Origin: Talinum fruticosum | Taxonomy: Eukaryota; Streptophyta; Magnoliopsida; Caryophyllales; Talinaceae | Assembly (NCBI GenBank): GCA_021018815.1 | Contig: JAITYX010000002.1 | Span: 12,493,001 to 12,557,000, forward strand | Direction of reading: 5' to 3' | DNA: 64,000 nt | Shown: in pieces, positions 12,699 through 25,924 of the stretch | How the letters are laid out: the number at the start of each line of letters is the position of its first letter | Position numbering within the stretch: position 1 is the first letter of the stretch | Position numbers and translations under genes: made by a program | Notes under the pieces: generated by a model | The model's input: only the letters and a program-made list of their open reading frames with translations | Database searches by the model: none | What the model was told of the DNA's origin: nothing

Positions 12699-14300
12699 TA
12701 GAGGAACCTATTTGCTATGTTTTCATGTCTATCCAGAGTTTTGGTCACAGGGGAAGCAAGGAAAGAAAGCCGTGTAGGGTAGACCCGTTAATGAGACTAA
12801 TGTGTGTAGCTAGTTTTATTACTATGTTGATGCTGATAGCTCCTGTTGGATACAGAAGCTCCGTAGGATCTTATTCTTTGTATTTGTACAGCTGACATCG
12901 ATTGTCTTCAATTTTGATCTGCCTTGATTTGCCACTTGTGGAGATAAACATTGTAGCTGCATTTTTTTTTGTTTAGATAGTAAGTACAAAGAATATTAGG
13001 TAGCTCTTTTCTCTAGGGTGGTGTAGCAGCTGCAATTTATATATAATTTAACACTATTATTCTTCGCTTTGATCTCTTCAAAAGGTTATTAAACAATTGC
13101 CTTCAAAAGGCCTTGCTTTGTTAATATGATTTGGAACGAACAAAATTAGTCTTTGATAAAACTGAAATATGAATTATATAACCTTTGAGAAAAAAGGGCT
13201 TATTACGCCATTAATTTTGGTTTTTTTAGTCGTAAAAGAAATATGTGTATGGTTACTTTTTTTGTTTTCTAATTTTTTATTAAAAAAATTAGGATATGTA
13301 AAAGGCATCCAATATGAAATTTTAAGGCAATATTGAAGTTTAATTCAAAATTAAAGCACATCAAAAATTTGCAACAAAAATTAAACCCTACCAGACCTAT
13401 AATGTTTGCTCTACAAGGATTTGAAGTTATTTCACTTTTTCATTCTTACTAAATAGCTGTATGAATTACATTATATATCAAAAAAATCTTAAATCTGTTG
13501 GTCTCATTATAATTACAATTGTTTATTTTTCAGAAATTTATATACTTTCTTTTTTAACAATAATTTACTTAATTACTTTTTATGACATAAATAATTATTA
13601 CAATATTATTGTAGAGTTTTGGATAGTTGGATAGTTTATTTAATATAATTTAATAATTTATCATATTAATTTTTTTTTGTGAGGCAAACTATATTTATTT
13701 AGCTATTTATACAATTATTAATTATTTATTATATAACATCCTACGTGAAAATCTTAAATATCATTAATACATGAACTCTAACAAACTTTTTAATATATAT
13801 ATATATATATAACATTTTTATATTTAGTCTCAAATTAAATAAGAAAATTTTATTGATTAGTTTGCAATAAAAACTAAAGCACTCTAAAAAATACAATAAA
13901 ATTCAAAAGTATTACATTTTAATTGATTTATTAATGCTTATCATGTTTGTTAATTCAAAGTTCATTGGTTATATCGAGCATTTTAATTTCACTATAAGAA
14001 ATAAAATGTAAATTGATATAATTAAGCTACAAATATTTATCTATCCTTATTTAAAATATATATATAATATTTTAAATAAAATTTATAACACATAGTTTAG
14101 TGTTAGGGGAATCCGTGCATCGTCTCAGTTCGAAATTTAGAATCGACTGCCTCTGCCAGTGCCAAGAGGCCCAAGAAAATGTTGACGGCGTCAAATTGTC
14201 CACCCCAGCACCGTTTAAACTCAGGAGACGGACTTAACGCCTGAATTTAAATCAAGCGCTCCCGCTCTTAGAAATTGTTTTCCATTTTACTTAAATTTTC
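12699..14300. other. Intergenic, strongly AT-rich
   Basis: The 3' flank of the previous gene (to about 13100) is followed by AT-rich spacer with a short (AT)n run near 13794-13810. No gene or element was recognised. Confidence 0.5.
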
Positions 14301-14329
14301 CTCCCACAAATCGTAATCCCTTTCTCTCA

Positions 14330-15234
14330 CTCTCACAGTTTCACTCCACTCTACCTCTGTCCAGTTCTCCTTCTTCTCCTTCTATCCGCTATTGGAGTCA
14401 TTGATTCAGGCGAGTTGCTAAATTTCAGATCCAGGAAACGGTGACTCGTCGTTCGTTATGGGCTCCTCAGCCTTCTGTAGTTTGTCCTCAGGTTAGGGTT
14501 TCAATTCTACTTTAAACCTTGAATTTTCCGTTTTAATTGTTACTGAATTGTTGTAAATCAGTAAATGTTTAATTTGAATCTTGTATAAATTTCATTTCAA
14601 CTTACTCTTGAAAGCCATTGCGACTGGTTGTCTGGTCTTTTCTCTATGATTTGCCAGATTCATTGATTAAATTGGATGTTGTGATTGGTATATCACAATC
14701 AGAAACTTTTAATTAAACTGGATGTATTTTGCTGTCTGTGTATTGTGTGCTTTTTGTCTAGTTTATTTAAGTGCACGTCTAGTTATTAGTTTTCAATTTT
14801 CTGATATGAGGAGATTCTCAAGTTTTCGATTTTCTGATTTCAATTTTCTGATTGCAGTCATATGATAGTGCTTCAGAAAAAAAAAAAAATATCCAGTTGA
14901 TTTTGAGTATGAATGGATCCAACTCCATTTTATGATACTCGAATGATTCTTGGCGATCAATATTGTGATAACTAGACTCCATATCCGAATGTGTGATTAT
15001 TTTTTGAATGATTGTTTAGTCTGTTACATAGAAAAATATGTATTTGACTCAATGTCTAGAAGTCTATCATATTCAATCTCAAAGAATGAAACCTTTTGTG
15101 CTATATGTGTTGGGGATATTTGTAGATGGACACCATAAACAAAAATCCTGGTTCTGCCACTGTAAATGATTGCCGTTGAAGTGGATGAAGTGAATCCAGC
15201 ACAGCTTATCTGAGAGTTGTTCAATTCAATTCAA
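14330..15234 (+). promoter_or_regulatory. 5' leader with a probable intron and several upstream ATG frames
   Basis: A CT-rich leader from about 14330 ends at a CTCAG/GTTAGG donor (14492), and a plausible acceptor ...TTTGTAG ends at 15125, giving a leader intron of about 630 bp before the coiled-coil gene. Three upstream ATGs precede the main start: 14458 in the first exon, 15126 (18 codons to a stop at 15179) and 15166 (16 codons to a stop at 15213). All end or are out of frame before 15235. The splice is inferred from motifs, not transcripts. Confidence 0.45.
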
Positions 15235-18026
15235 ATGGCAGGTAAAATGGATGAAATTTGCAAAGAGTTGGATGAAGTAAAAGCCGAGTTGGAGAAGCTG
15301 AAGGAAGACTACAAGATCAAAATAGAGCTTTTCGAGACTCTGAGGAGAGCTAACGCTGACCAACTATCAAAAATTCAGGAAGCAAATTTGCAGTTAGAAA
15401 ACCAGTCAAAGGAACTGAATGTGAAATCAGACGAGTTAGCTGAAGTGACACAGCTCTATGAAGACATCAAGTCTAAGTTACATGAAACAGAATCATCCCT
15501 TAAGCAAGTGAGGTCTATGAATGATAAATTGCGGGTTGACAGTGGTGAGAAGATGCAAAAGCTGGAAGAAGAAAACAGAAAATTGGTCTCAGCTTTAGAA
15601 GAAGCAACAGGAAGAGCTCAGGAGTTGGATAGGAAACTTCATGCTCGAGTTGAAGAGATTGATGGGCTCAAAAGGCTTCTGTCTGATTCACAAAGGAAGT
15701 GTTTAGAAGCTGAAGAGAAGGCCCGAGCAGGGAAGGAGCTGAGACATAGAGATGAGGTCATATCAAGGTTGGAGGAGCAAAATATGGGCATCCAAGACCA
15801 GTTGAAGTGGAAGAAAGAGCAGTTTGAACATCTTGAAGAAGCTCACAAGCGGCTTCAAGACCAGTTTCAGTTAAGCAAGAAGGAATGGGCATCTGAAAAA
15901 TCTGATCTGTTGCAGGAAATATCAACATTGCAGTCCAAGTTTGATGCCCAGGTCAGAATCACTGAAAGCCTCGAATCCCGCCTAAAGATGTGTAATCAAG
16001 CTCTGGCCCACGAGGAAAGCAGAAGGAAGATGCTGGAAGTTCAACTGTCAGAATCAAAACAGTGCTTTGAAAATGTCTTGGCAGAATGTGAGGAAGCAAA
16101 AGCGAAAATTGAAAGCCTCAGCGCCAAAAGAAACGAAGAAATAGCGAGTTTAAGGAACTCACTAGGATTGAAAGAGATGCATATGAAGGAGATGGAGTAC
16201 AGGATAGGACACCTTGAGCAAGAGAACAAAGAACTCCTTGACTCCGTGAAGGAGCTACAGGAAGCTCAGATCAACAAGAGAAAAGTGGATCCTTCCCTTG
16301 CCAAGATGCGAAATAAGCTCAAAAATTTGGAGCAGGTGCACAACAATTGTGCCCTGACCTTGAAAGAAAGAGAAGCTGAGTGGAACTCTAAGATGGAGAA
16401 ACTGATAGATGACATGAAATGCTATGAGTATGATTTAAAGATACGAGCTGAACAAATGCACCAACTGAAAAATCAGTTGGATGATTGTCATTCTGCTCTG
16501 GAGGTCTCCGGTGAAGAGACTTCAATTCTGCTCATGGTATTAAAATCAGAACTCTCACATGCTTACTCAAAGCTTTCCAATTCAGAGGCTCAGGTTCAAG
16601 CATTCAACAAAGAAATAGCGGAGATGGGACATTGCTCTTCGTTGGAAGCTGAAATTGACCTCAAGCAGGCACGGGAGGAGATCGCTTCTTTGACACAGAA
16701 GATTGATTCGCTTAGATCATTGGAAGAGCGCAACACCATCTTGGAGAATGAGGTTCAAGAACGTAAAGAGATACTGGAGGATGCCTTGATTTGCCAACTT
16801 CACTTGAAAGAACAAGTTAGCCAGATGGAAGTTGCTCTAAAAAATGTGTCTGATGCTCTCGAATTATCAAATTCTGAATTAGATGCGAAGATAAATGAAG
16901 CTAAACAAGCAATGATGGAACTGGGACAATGGAAATCTAAAGCAGAAACTGTAAGGAGTTCCCTTGAGCAGAGCCAAGCCTACTGTAAGCAAATAGAGAC
17001 ATCTCTCCTCAAACAAGTTGAGAAAGAGCAAGGCCTTCGAAAAGAGAATGAGAGTCTTAAGTGCAGAACGAAAGATCAGGAGGAGAAAATTGAAGATCTC
17101 CATAAAAATATTGCCACTTTAGAGCAGAAGTTGGTACAAGCAGAAGCAACTTTTGAGGAATTAAAGCTCCAAGTTGCAGAAGCACACGAGAAGGAGGAGC
17201 ACTACATCCAAACTGTAAATGACATGAAAGCAACAGCTAGAAATCTTGAGAAAGAACTCGAAACGAAAGAGCAGCAATCTGCCAGAAGAGAAGCTGAGGC
17301 TGCTGAATCTGCAAGACTCGAAGCAGAAAATGTATTCGAAGTGAGAAAGAAAAACTGTGTATGGTTACAAGAGAAAAGGATGAGTGCATCAAGTCTCTTC
17401 AGATCTTAGCTTCATCACTGGAGCAGAATTTCATGGATATGGTTCTGTTTTCCTTGTCGCAAGGTGTGGAAAATCTGGTAAAGATAGCTTCACTTGAAGA
17501 TGCTCTAAAGAAGACCACATCCCATATGAATCTAGAGATAGAAAGGAAGAATGATGCAATTGCTCAACTGGAATTGGAGATCAGTAGTTTACATGGGAAA
17601 GTGTTACTTCAAGAGGAGTCTTTGTCTCATTTAAAACAATCACGTAACGAACTGGAAGCACTACTTGAGGATAGGAATTTGGAGATGGAGGAACTGGCAT
17701 GCCAATTCAGGGACGAGCAAATAAAGACAAGGGAACTGGTTAAGGATCTTGAGCTGGAAAGGGACACCATCAAAAGGTTATCTTCAGAAAGAGATCGCCT
17801 GCTTCTTTACACTGAGGGAATGTGTGGGCAGATTGGTGAAGTTTGTGCACAAGACATGAAGCTTGAGGAAATGTTTGGGAAACTGTTGCAGAACTGTGAA
17901 GAGGATAACAAATTTGCATCAGAAAACCTGTGTGAGCTTAAGCAGAAGAATGTCAATTACATTTCCGTGACAAAGGAAGTTGAAGGCGGCCTTGATAGGT
18001 CACCATTTAAAGAGATTAATCATTAG
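15235..18026 (+). CDS. Long coiled-coil protein, At4g38062-like; one apparent frameshift
   Basis: A single long coding exon begins MAGKMDEICKELDEVKAELE; an alternative start is Met at 15247, which aligns with the N-terminus of the Arabidopsis homologue. Nearly the whole protein is heptad-rich, high in Glu, Lys, Gln and Leu, and forms an extended coiled coil. The C-terminus ends DRSPFKEINH, matching the short conserved DRSPF tail of At4g38062. The frame is open to about residue 702, then shifts at the five-A run 17350-17354; one more A would keep a single frame of about 930 residues. A 62-bp intron (17341-17402) would also restore frame but would remove conserved sequence and is short for a plant. 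Molecular function is unknown; scaffold or cytoskeletal roles are only suggested by structure. Confidence 0.82.
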
Positions 18027-18787
18027 AATCATAAGTAGAAGTTTGTTCTTCCCTCCCTGTGCCACATTTGATGTAACATGTACTGTTTTGTTTACGATAG
18101 TTGTGAGAATTACAATATATGAGACAGGATCAAATTCTCTTTGGCAGTATCAGTTAGTGGATGAGGCTATGAAAGTGATGGTTTTCTATTCATCTGTATT
18201 TAACTGATACTGCCCGCCCACTTATGTAGATTTGCTCTTGGTGTTGTCCAAGATAGCATAGGCAAAATCTTGCTTACTTCACAGTCTAAATTTATTTGAT
18301 CTCGAAATTTAGTTTTGTGAAAATGTATGCTTCATTTCACACAAAGTTCACCCTGTCACCCAAAAAAACGAGAGAAAGGAAAACAAAGGACACCAGTTGA
18401 AGAGAAGTAGAGAATCAAGAAGGTTGGAAAAAGAAAGCAGCCAGGGAGAGAGGGAGGGGGATGTGCCTGGCTGCATGATATGCTGCACTTGAGTGCATCA
18501 TATAGCTGCTGGGAAAATCCAAATGTGAGGTAAAATCCAACATTATAAGTACAAAGTAAGGTATAATTAAGGACTTTCTATGTGAGTCGAACCCAAAGCT
18601 CGATACTCAAAAGCCTCAAGAAAGGTGGTAGTTCAACATTTCTACCATACAAAAATTTAACAGATTGTGAGACAAGTTTTGTTTCCCATATTGCGGGATG
18701 AAAATGAAAGAATGAAAGATTGGAAACTATTAGGGGAGTTTGGATAAATTAACAGTGCAGCAAAAATGAGATGATCTTGGAGGAAAC
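18027..18787. other. Convergent 3' flanks of coiled-coil and GDI genes
   Basis: About 760 bp between two facing stop codons, presumably both 3' UTRs. A SINE-like fragment lies at about 18530-18650. No other gene is seen. Confidence 0.5.
18530..18650 (-). mobile_element. Possible tRNA-derived SINE fragment
   Basis: On the minus strand a TGGTAGAAATG segment (near the A-box consensus) is followed about 54 nt later by GGGTTCGACTC, a good B-box. The spacing fits a pol III internal promoter, but there is no clear tail or target-site duplication. Confidence 0.33.
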
Positions 18788-21700
18788 TCATTCCGAAGCA
18801 GCAGCACTTGCAGCATTGAGGTCCACAGACAGGCCAAGTTCCTAAAAGAAAAAGAAACTTGTAAATATCAATTTAAAAAGAAAAAAAAACATTACTCCAT
18901 TATCAAGTTGATGACTAAATCTGCAACGAAGATATCGTCAATGTTGATTGAATGAAGTAACATTTATACCTTTCCTGTTAGCTTTCTGTACAAAGCAATC
19001 ACGTCTTTCACAGTTGACTCAAAGTGTGTTGTCGCATCAAAACTCTGCAGAAAAAGTATGTTTACTTCAACATAGAGCATAAAGAATTTCACTGAAGAAA
19101 CTAAACGTTGAGAATAAAGAAGATTGAACACTCAGACTACTTTCTTAGAAATTCATTCAGGTCCAGAGTTCAGACACCATAATCATAAGTAGAAGAAAGG
19201 GGTCATTTTGGATCAGGAATATGAAACAGGATTAGAAGATGTTTATTCGATGTTTGCATTATTATAATAGGGTCTGCATTCTTCAAACCAGTATGACATG
19301 GATCAGGTGAATGTTAGATTGAACCAATGCGGAGTAAAGCCCATGTTGAATGAGGCCATTTCCTTTATTTGTCCCTAGTTCAGCTCAGGTTATTTCGGGG
19401 TATAAACTGTTGGATCAGACCAAGTTCAGGACAAGTTATTTGAGGTTGGACTTCAGGTCTTTCGGGGTGGATAATCAAGTATAGGTTTAAACTCTAACTG
19501 AGTTGTGTTGCTTCTAATCACAACAGTTATTGTCTTTGAAATCCATTATTCTTACTGCATAGAGTAAGAGTACACACTTACAGAGGATATGAAGCAGCTA
19601 TCAGCACTGGAGTCATTTGTAGGTTCGTATCTGTCATAAGAATCATAGAATATCTCATCCAATGGTCCAAGGAGGTCAACACCTGGTTTAAGCTCTGCCT
19701 CTGGGTTGTCGGTCTCAGCTTCTGTGGTTACAAATGCTATGTATTTCCCTTTCCCTGCAACATTATGAGTATACGAGCAACAGAATAGGTACCTAGAATC
19801 AATCAAAAACCACATTTTAGAAAATTATCAGCAAGGACTTCAAAGTGATCAAGCAAGAATAAGACTGTGTTATGGCACATACATGTCTGATTTACGACCA
19901 AGTTGCTTCTGTGGCAGGATGACTTGGGCTGAGTGTGAATTATTGGTGTCGGGAATAGGGTGGCTCATTATACATATAGCACGCGCTACTCTACCCACCT
20001 TTTTTACCTGTTGTACCCAATAGGAGATCAAAATCAAAAAGTTTTTGTTTAAATTGAAAATGACAACATTCCATGCATTTGGAAGTCTTGACAAGTCACC
20101 TTGTCAGGTAGATATCCTGGATCACAGACAACTTGCTTGCACCTAGCAGTTTCTCCCTCAGAGGAAACACCAATGGCTTTCCCGCTATCATCAAAGACTA
20201 CCTGACATCCGAAGAACATGATTTAATTGCTCACTGCTGATGGTACAAGTCTCAGATGAATCAACCTTCACTACTATGCCTTTAAGCTTCCTTGCAGCTA
20301 TAACAATCCCATGGTCCTGGCTAACAATTCGTATTTTCTCCTCCATTCTTGATAGACTTGAAAAAGTCATTCAGATAGGATTATGATCAAGTTAATTTTT
20401 GATCAGGTCAAAAACCTTTTGATGGAAACCGGGGTCTGGGACATATTCAGGCCTGCTATTGGTTTGTCTAATGAACTTGTCGAGAAATGCCATTCCATAC
20501 TGGCATGCTAATATTAGATCAGCTCCATTAGTTCGGGTAATTAAGGATTAGTTTTGCTAAGGCCCAAGTCTAATTCACAAGCATAAATGTGCATTAGTTC
20601 TTGAGTAAAATCTATAAAGAATAAAGACACAAGTCTAATTCACATTTCACAAACCTGGCAGTCCGGCTTGTTGAGCATGTAGGTTCCACCATACACCGCG
20701 CTTAAACGTGCAAATGCCTGTCAAGAAAAAAACACAGGATTTCAGGGAGTTGTTTCATTTGCAATGAGAAAACAATCTGCTAAAAAGAATAGCAACCTGA
20801 GGCAATTCTCCAAGTCCATACAATGGATAGATGTAAGGAGAGCCTCCTTGGAAACGTGCCAATGACTCTGCATATAACTATTCCACAACAGATGAACCTC
20901 ATCAGCTATGATATCGGATTGTCATAAAAAAAAAATGTGGATTTTAACATGATAAAAGCATCGTAACATGCTTGCATTGATTATAATCATATGTTAAACA
21001 AATTGATTTCAAAATTGAATAGTATGCATAAATGTAATCGAGATAATCAGGCAAACCAGTACTAAAAGAGTGGCTGAAAGTCACCTTTATTCTCTTGACA
21101 AAATCCATGGCTGGTTGATCCAAGTAACTATCATCCAGATAAAGTGCCAAGGCATGACCAATGAAATCGATTGTGTCATCCTCAAGCCCATACTTTCTAA
21201 ACCAAAAAGGAAACAATTCTCAACATTCAAGTCTTAAAGACAAAGTTCATGCCTTAGCAAACAAAATGAGGAACTTACGAAATGAGCTCTCTTGCAGTAA
21301 TTTTGTTGATATCCAGCCCTTCATGAGATTTGGGGTCACTCTCTTCATAGTCTTGGACATAGATAAAGAACTTCCTAGCTCGTCTTTTTCAAAAAGCCCC
21401 ATCAATGGAGACTTCAAAGCTTCAACATCTGTAGCGGGCACCTTGTAAATCTGAAAGAAATTTCTTGGTAAAAATTTGAGAACCTTCCTCTAAGCAACAA
21501 AGAACACAAAAAGTCTTGGAGTTGAAGTAAATTAAGTACCTTGCCCTTGTTGTAAACAAAGCTACCATCAACTGCCTTGAAGTTAAGATGCTTAGTGACA
21601 TCGGTGTGTATGAGAATACGGACTAATACTTCATTTGCCATCATGAACTGAGGGAAAAAGGGGGACCTTGATCAGCAAGGTATAAGTACAGTGATCTAAT

Positions 21701-22817
21701 TTAGAAGATTTTCCATGTCAAATACTCGAAGGGAAATCAGTGTACATGCTAAGTTAACAACAAAGAGACGAAACATGAACCATATACGAGCCTAAAAATG
21801 GTTGATAATGACAAAGACGGTGACAAAGACACCTCAAGAAAGTAGTACTTATGGCTTTAGGTACCTTTGGTATCATGTCGACGTTGTACTCCTTGCTTGA
21901 TCCCAAGCTCTCTGGGGGCTTGTCGTCACCCCTAAACCGCTTCCAAAGCTATTAGTGGTACATAAAAAATGTCAGCAAATAGATAAAATCCGAGCTGAAC
22001 ATTATTTTTCTTGTCCAAATGTAGGTAGTCTTGGTCACTCCTGTAAGCAAAGAGGTTGAACATATATGTAGGAAGAAATTAGGCACTGAGGTGCATGAAA
22101 AGGTACCTGATTAAGGTTGAGCGAAGTTGAAGCCCCTCCATAGTAATCATTTCTGTCCATATGCAAAACCTATTTCAAGGGCACAAAAAAAAAAAGCATT
22201 ATATATGCTCATTGCACCATACTTCCATATGAACTTGATTTGACTTCTTCATACCAACCTCTTTTTTCTTGTGAAAGAAAGCCACATGGACTGATAATTT
22301 TAGATTTTTATAGATTTTTAGTTAATATTAAACATCTAAAAAATTCTGTCACCTTTTATGTTTTTTCAACCCGTGTTATACTCTAATTAATTTCAAATCT
22401 CAAATTAACTTGTAACAAGTTGATAAACAATTTGGATCGCATTAGTTTTGTTACCCCTTTTATACTGAAGGTATTATAAGATTGATCCTTTTAAATTTTT
22501 ATTTTTTTAGATTTGTGAAATATATCGGTGTCATTATACTACAATCGGATGTTATTAATTATGCAATAATGAATCTAAAACCTAATATTTTGAAACTAAT
22601 CAAAATTTGGGATAATATATATCTAAGCTAACAACCCGAAAATTTAATAATTCAATTACGTCATAAAAAGAACGGAAATTTTTAAAAAATGGTGAGAAAT
22701 GACAAGAGAGGGGAGGGCGGAGGACATTACTTTGAGACGATCAACAGAGAGAAGGCCGCTAAGGATGCATTCTTTGAGGCCAGTCCCGAGCACAATTACA
22801 TCGTACTCTTCATCCAT
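18788..22817 (-). CDS. GDI: Rab GDP-dissociation inhibitor (RabGDI), 13 exons; one apparent frameshift in exon 5
   Basis: Minus-strand exons: 22817-22731, 22169-22107, 21948-21865, 21647-21540, 21450-21279, 21196-21085, 20877-20797, 20717-20655, 20201-20100, 20007-19883, 19792-19582, 19044-18970 and 18841-18788. All have GT-AG borders with matching phases once one missing base in exon 5 is allowed, giving 445 residues, the usual plant GDI length. GDI extracts prenylated GDP-Rab GTPases from membranes and recycles them through the cytosol. Visible blocks are [51 protein letters not shown], the SHPIP...[10 protein letters not shown] segment and the SLDVNAA-like acidic tail. Exon 5 is 172 nt where 173 is required; the shift falls at the five-T run 21385-21389 within the conserved EKRRARKF segment. 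Confidence 0.93.
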
Positions 22818-23609
22818 CCTTCTTCAATAAATTAATTCCTCTTCCTTGATTTTAATTTCCAGACAGAAATTGAGAGAGATTAATTAGCAAAATGGGATTT
22901 TTTTAAGTTAATTAATTAGGAAGACTTGAAATTGGCAATTGAGGAGGAATAAATTGGATAGGAGAAAACTAGTGAGAGGTGTTACGAAATTAGCGTTAAA
23001 CTCTATAAATTAATTAAACGTGAAATTAGCGCGATCTGTGTGACTGGATCTTCATTCCCCCTGTCTGTGCCACGTGTACTTCTACTAGAGCTCCTTTAAA
23101 TCATCCACGACAATGTAACAAATTACTAATTATATAGTATAATGCAGAATAAATTAAACTTAAAGACCAAACTAATGCACAATCTGAACTTATTAAATTT
23201 ATTTTTCTTGAACTGAAACTTATTTATGTTATATTTCATGTAAAAACAACAAATTGCTGTTAATTGTGTTCTTCAAATTGTAGCACTGATAATTTTTTTT
23301 TTCTAGCCTCGATTATCCAAATATAGAGGACTCGTAACAAAATTAAGTTAGACATGAATTTTGGGTCTAAATCTTAAATTTAAATGCATTCTTATTTTTT
23401 ATTATCAAATCGATAATTTATGTTTATCCGTTCTTGCACGTTGTTGAACTTGTATGATTTACATATGATCCGAATCTAAATTTTTACGAAGTTATATATG
23501 ATGATAGTTTTTGAAATTATTAAATTAACCATGATCGTAAAAACAAGAAAATTATGGTTATAATTTAACAAACTTATATAGTGATTGTCATTAAATTATA
23601 ATCACTATA
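22818..23609. other. Upstream region of the GDI gene
   Basis: Minus-strand leader and promoter of the GDI gene near 22818-23100, then AT-rich spacer. No gene recognised. Confidence 0.45.
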
Positions 23610-23785
23610 AAAAAAATTGTCTCAGGGAACCTCAACAGAGTTAAGCGACCTAAGCGAAGGAGGAAACTCAGACCCTGACAACTTTGCTCCTCTCCGTAAG
23701 AATTGCAAGTCATAGGAATTAATCTTATAACCTCCACAAAGGAAAGTAGATTCTTGCCACTTGAACTATGAGCTCATTAATAAAC
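23610..23785 (-). mobile_element. tRNA-derived SINE (minus strand)
   Basis: Read on the minus strand from about 23785, the sequence begins with GAGCTCATAGTTCAAGTGG, containing an A-box (TAGTTCAAGTGG). About 55 nt on is a decayed B-box region (AAGATTAATTCC), and the element ends near 23610 in a T-rich tail. This is the arrangement of plant SINEs transcribed by RNA polymerase III. Target-site duplications were not identified. Confidence 0.5.
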
Positions 23786-24135
23786 ATCCGCCATTATTAT
23801 CTAGAAGAATCAACATAAATTTATAAAAATAATAATAATTTAATATAATCAAACTACTAAACACTACTTAAATACCTTTCCGCTCCATCTATCCGTTCAT
23901 AATATTGGAGGTAATTCTCTCACTTCACTTCGTCTTTCTCTCTCTCTCTCTCTCTCTTCGATCTATCTTCTTCGATTTTCTCGCTTCTTACGATTTATTT
24001 CATTCTTCTTTCAGATTTGTTTGCGGCTCTTCAGATTTCTTGGTACTGTACATTCCCTCTCGATTTTCTGATGGCTACGAGACGCCAGTATGAAGGTATG
24101 TATACTTAAACTCAGTCTCCCTCTCTCGTTTCCCC

Positions 24136-24137
<2 letters not shown>

Positions 24138-24183
<46 letters not shown>
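24138..24183 (+). repeat. (CT)n microsatellite
   Basis: About 23 uninterrupted CT units, with a shorter CT run at about 23937-23955 upstream. Confidence 0.85.
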
Positions 24184-24187
<4 letters not shown>

Positions 24188-25924
24188 CATTACAAGGTTT
24201 CCCTACCTCGATTGGTTAGTTGTTCTTCTGGTAATTGATTTGAATCAATTTGTTCAGACTGTTAGAATTTGTTTTTTCTTGTCTGATAATTGCTTACGAC
24301 TTGGTACGTTTTCGTTGTTCGTAGGATTTCTTGATTCATATTCTGTCGATTTTTCTGATGGCTATGGGAAGCCGATTTCGAGCTAGGTATGCCTCGTTTA
24401 ATTGTTGTTCTGTTCTCGTTAAGTTGTTTGCGCTGTTCCTATCAATTTTCATGTGTTTTAGTGAAGGCACCAAGTGCTCAGTGATCTTGTTACTTTTCTC
24501 AACACTAATAATCGTTAGTGCCTTTTGATCTGAAGATGCGTGGTTTTTTAATCTGCTACATCATTCCTGGGATTAGGAACTGTTTGAGGAATCTAATTAG
24601 ACTTCATCGTCACGTACCTCCAGAAGGAGGAGTTTCCACATTATGCATCTCAGTAAGCTTGAGGAGGACTCATCTCATGCCTTATTTTATTCGAATTTGC
24701 ATGGGTATGGCCGATGATTTTCAAGTTGCTGTTCCCGTGTTCCATGTCTTTAATGAATTTGATTTTGCTGCTGCTTTCTATATGAGAACGTGGTTAGACT
24801 GGACTGGGACAATTGAGTTCAGGGCTGTGTTGGGGAGAGAGTGGGCTCAAAGCATGCTTTGAACCCTTGAGACATTGGAATGGGATACTGGTCATATTGC
24901 TCTTGATCCCAGGCTGGGTGTCCTGAATGGTTTCAACAATATGGGCCCTGTGGTGCTATAACTTTTATGGCAAGTGCGGGTAATGTCTTGCCCTTCCACC
25001 TTTTCGTATGATTTTGCCCTGTAAATTCTTTGTTGGGTGCTTCACATTCCTTGCCCTCCCTCATTGTCATGTTTCTTGATTATAGTGCCTAAATATGCTT
25101 CATACTTCTTTGGTTTAATCTATTATGTGTTGTGCCATATACGCTGGTATTATGTTTTCATGGAATTGTTGCTTGCATTTTCTGACGGGTGTTCCACAGC
25201 TATATTGTTTGTCAGTTTACCGCTTCTGGCTGTTCCAGCGGAACTGTATGTCCCTTTTCTTGGGCGAGCTCTCTGCTGTCGTGACGAACCTTTCTGGTGG
25301 CTTCTCACTCTGCCCGTCGCTGTGCCTGTGGGTGTTTATTTGCTGCTGTGTTACTCCAGCTCCTTTTTGGTGCCTCTTTTTGCTCGGTTATGTGTATAGT
25401 TACCGGATTTGCTCTACGTACAGGGTTGTGCGACCTGAGCGATATGTAAGCGCACCAATTTGCTACAAGTCACCCCCCAATTTGTGGCATAGAGCACTCC
25501 AGTCTGTTGTTGATTGTAGAAGAAATAGGAGACCGAAAAAGGAAGGACAAGTGCGAGGCATATAAAAGCCTTGTTCCATTTAGCTTTAGCTTACAAATTT
25601 CTTACTCCTCATAACTAACTTTACAACTATCTTACAGCTCTTTATAACCTTACAGCTCCTTACATCTAAATTAAACATCTAAATTAAACAGCAACAAAAC
25701 TACCTGAGATTAAGGTGTTTGATGGCCTGATAAAGCTCCTGGAGGAGGAGGAAGAGAAGTGGAAGATGAAGGAAAGGAGGATACGACATTTGAAATTTAT
25801 TATGTCTCTTTCTCTCTCTCCAGCACGCAACAAATATTACGGTCTGCCCAAGGGTCAAAACTCCCTATTTTTTGAGCTTAAGTTTGGATGAGCTTTATAA
25901 ATATGGGTTGAGCTTACAGGGGCG

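Noticed and set aside
17341..17402. A 62-bp intron restoring the coiled-coil gene's frame
   Set aside because: Borders fit GT-AG, but it would remove conserved KDECIKSLQ sequence and is short for a plant intron; a one-base homopolymer gap explains it better.
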